Below are positions 21,811 through 21,930 of a stretch of DNA of 21,930 nucleotides, piece after piece. The notes below the pieces were generated by a model. That model was not told where the DNA came from and searched no databases. It saw only the letters and a list, made by a program, of their open reading frames with translations. Origin of the DNA: Candidatus Methanophagales archaeon (GTDB lineage Archaea > Halobacteriota > Syntropharchaeia > Alkanophagales > Methanospirareceae). Every line of letters starts with the position of its first letter. Position 1 is the first letter of the stretch. Made by a program: the position numbers and the translations under genes. The stretch lies in the NCBI GenBank assembly GCA_023131215.1, contig JAGLZV010000082.1:1-21930 (forward strand). Reading direction: 5' to 3'.

Positions 21811-21930
21811 TTACGCCTTTGTCTTCATTGTTATTTCCATCGAGGAAACGTTCGCTTTGTCTCCTCCTTCTCCCTCTATTATCTCTGTTCCGATTTTTAT
21901 GTCCTTTACTTCCAAATTTGGCATGAACTT
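21811..21930 (-). CDS. C-terminal end of an unidentified protein (5' end off the window)
   Basis: Only the last 39 codons are inside the window: KFMPNLEVKDIKIGTEIIEG and then a Gly/Glu/Asp-rich turn and SSMEITMKTKA before TAA. The alternating hydrophobic pattern suggests two beta strands. It is followed by a terminator-like hairpin. I cannot assign a family from this fragment. Confidence 0.6.
   Translation of the reverse strand, partial: KFMPNLEVKDIKIGTEIIEGEGGDKANVSSMEITMKTKA

Overview
The window reads as a euryarchaeal genome fragment, probably from a methanogen- or ANME-like (methane/alkane-metabolising) lineage. Direct evidence for Archaea: ribosomal protein S19e, a PDCD5-family protein, archaeal NAC, the archaeal CoA-pathway enzyme 4-phosphopantoate--beta-alanine ligase, a GGPP-type prenyl synthase, GatB, an archaeal DHH/RecJ-like phosphoesterase, TATA-like boxes and GGTG/AGGAGG ribosome sites. 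Heterodisulfide-reductase HdrA modules and a FwdC-like GXGXG protein point to a methanogenesis-related C1/thiol metabolism. The exact lineage (for example ANME-1/Methanophagales) is inference.

Layout. 1-2643 (minus): gatB followed by a nearly complete iron-dependent alcohol dehydrogenase that runs off the left edge. 2716-6060 (plus): S19e, PDCD5-like protein, phosphopantoate--beta-alanine ligase, polyprenyl diphosphate synthase, S14 and S8, a translation/CoA/lipid cluster in which S14-S8 has lost its usual spc-operon partners. 6057-7019 (minus): GXGXG protein. 7214-9376 (plus): a radical SAM enzyme with an extra cysteine cluster, preceded by a small overlapping ORF and followed by an unrecognised 283-aa protein. 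9443-14575 (plus): the most notable region, a four-gene redox operon in which HdrA is cut in two. The N-terminal half comes first, then NuoE and NuoF, then a NuoG-like iron-sulphur module fused to the C-terminal half of HdrA. 14638-15241 (plus): an orphan ATP synthase K (c) subunit and a small membrane protein. 15254-16675 (minus): DHH phosphoesterase. 16777-16851 (plus): tRNA-Arg(CCU). 16995-21705 (minus): PRC-barrel protein, NAC-NAD kinase pair, a coiled-coil protein, glyA and pyrB. 21811-21930 (minus): C-terminal end of an unidentified gene.

The four redox genes look like one complex. NuoE/NuoF would exchange electrons with NAD(H) through FMN and FeS clusters, the NuoG-like module would relay them, and the flavin of the split HdrA would have to be assembled from two polypeptides. 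This suggests an NAD(H)-linked, possibly electron-bifurcating or -confurcating, HdrA complex. No HdrB/HdrC or hydrogenase gene is visible here.

Between the genes there is a recurring family of palindromes (roughly AAACCTTTT-AGA-AAAAGGTTT). It sits at convergent gene ends, where it even supplies C-terminal codons and, in one case, the stop. It also occurs as a run of three and, between S14 and S8, as an outer stem enclosing two further perfect hairpins (a three-way junction). A second family, AT-rich heptamer repeats, occurs near 7040, 14970 and beside the tRNA.
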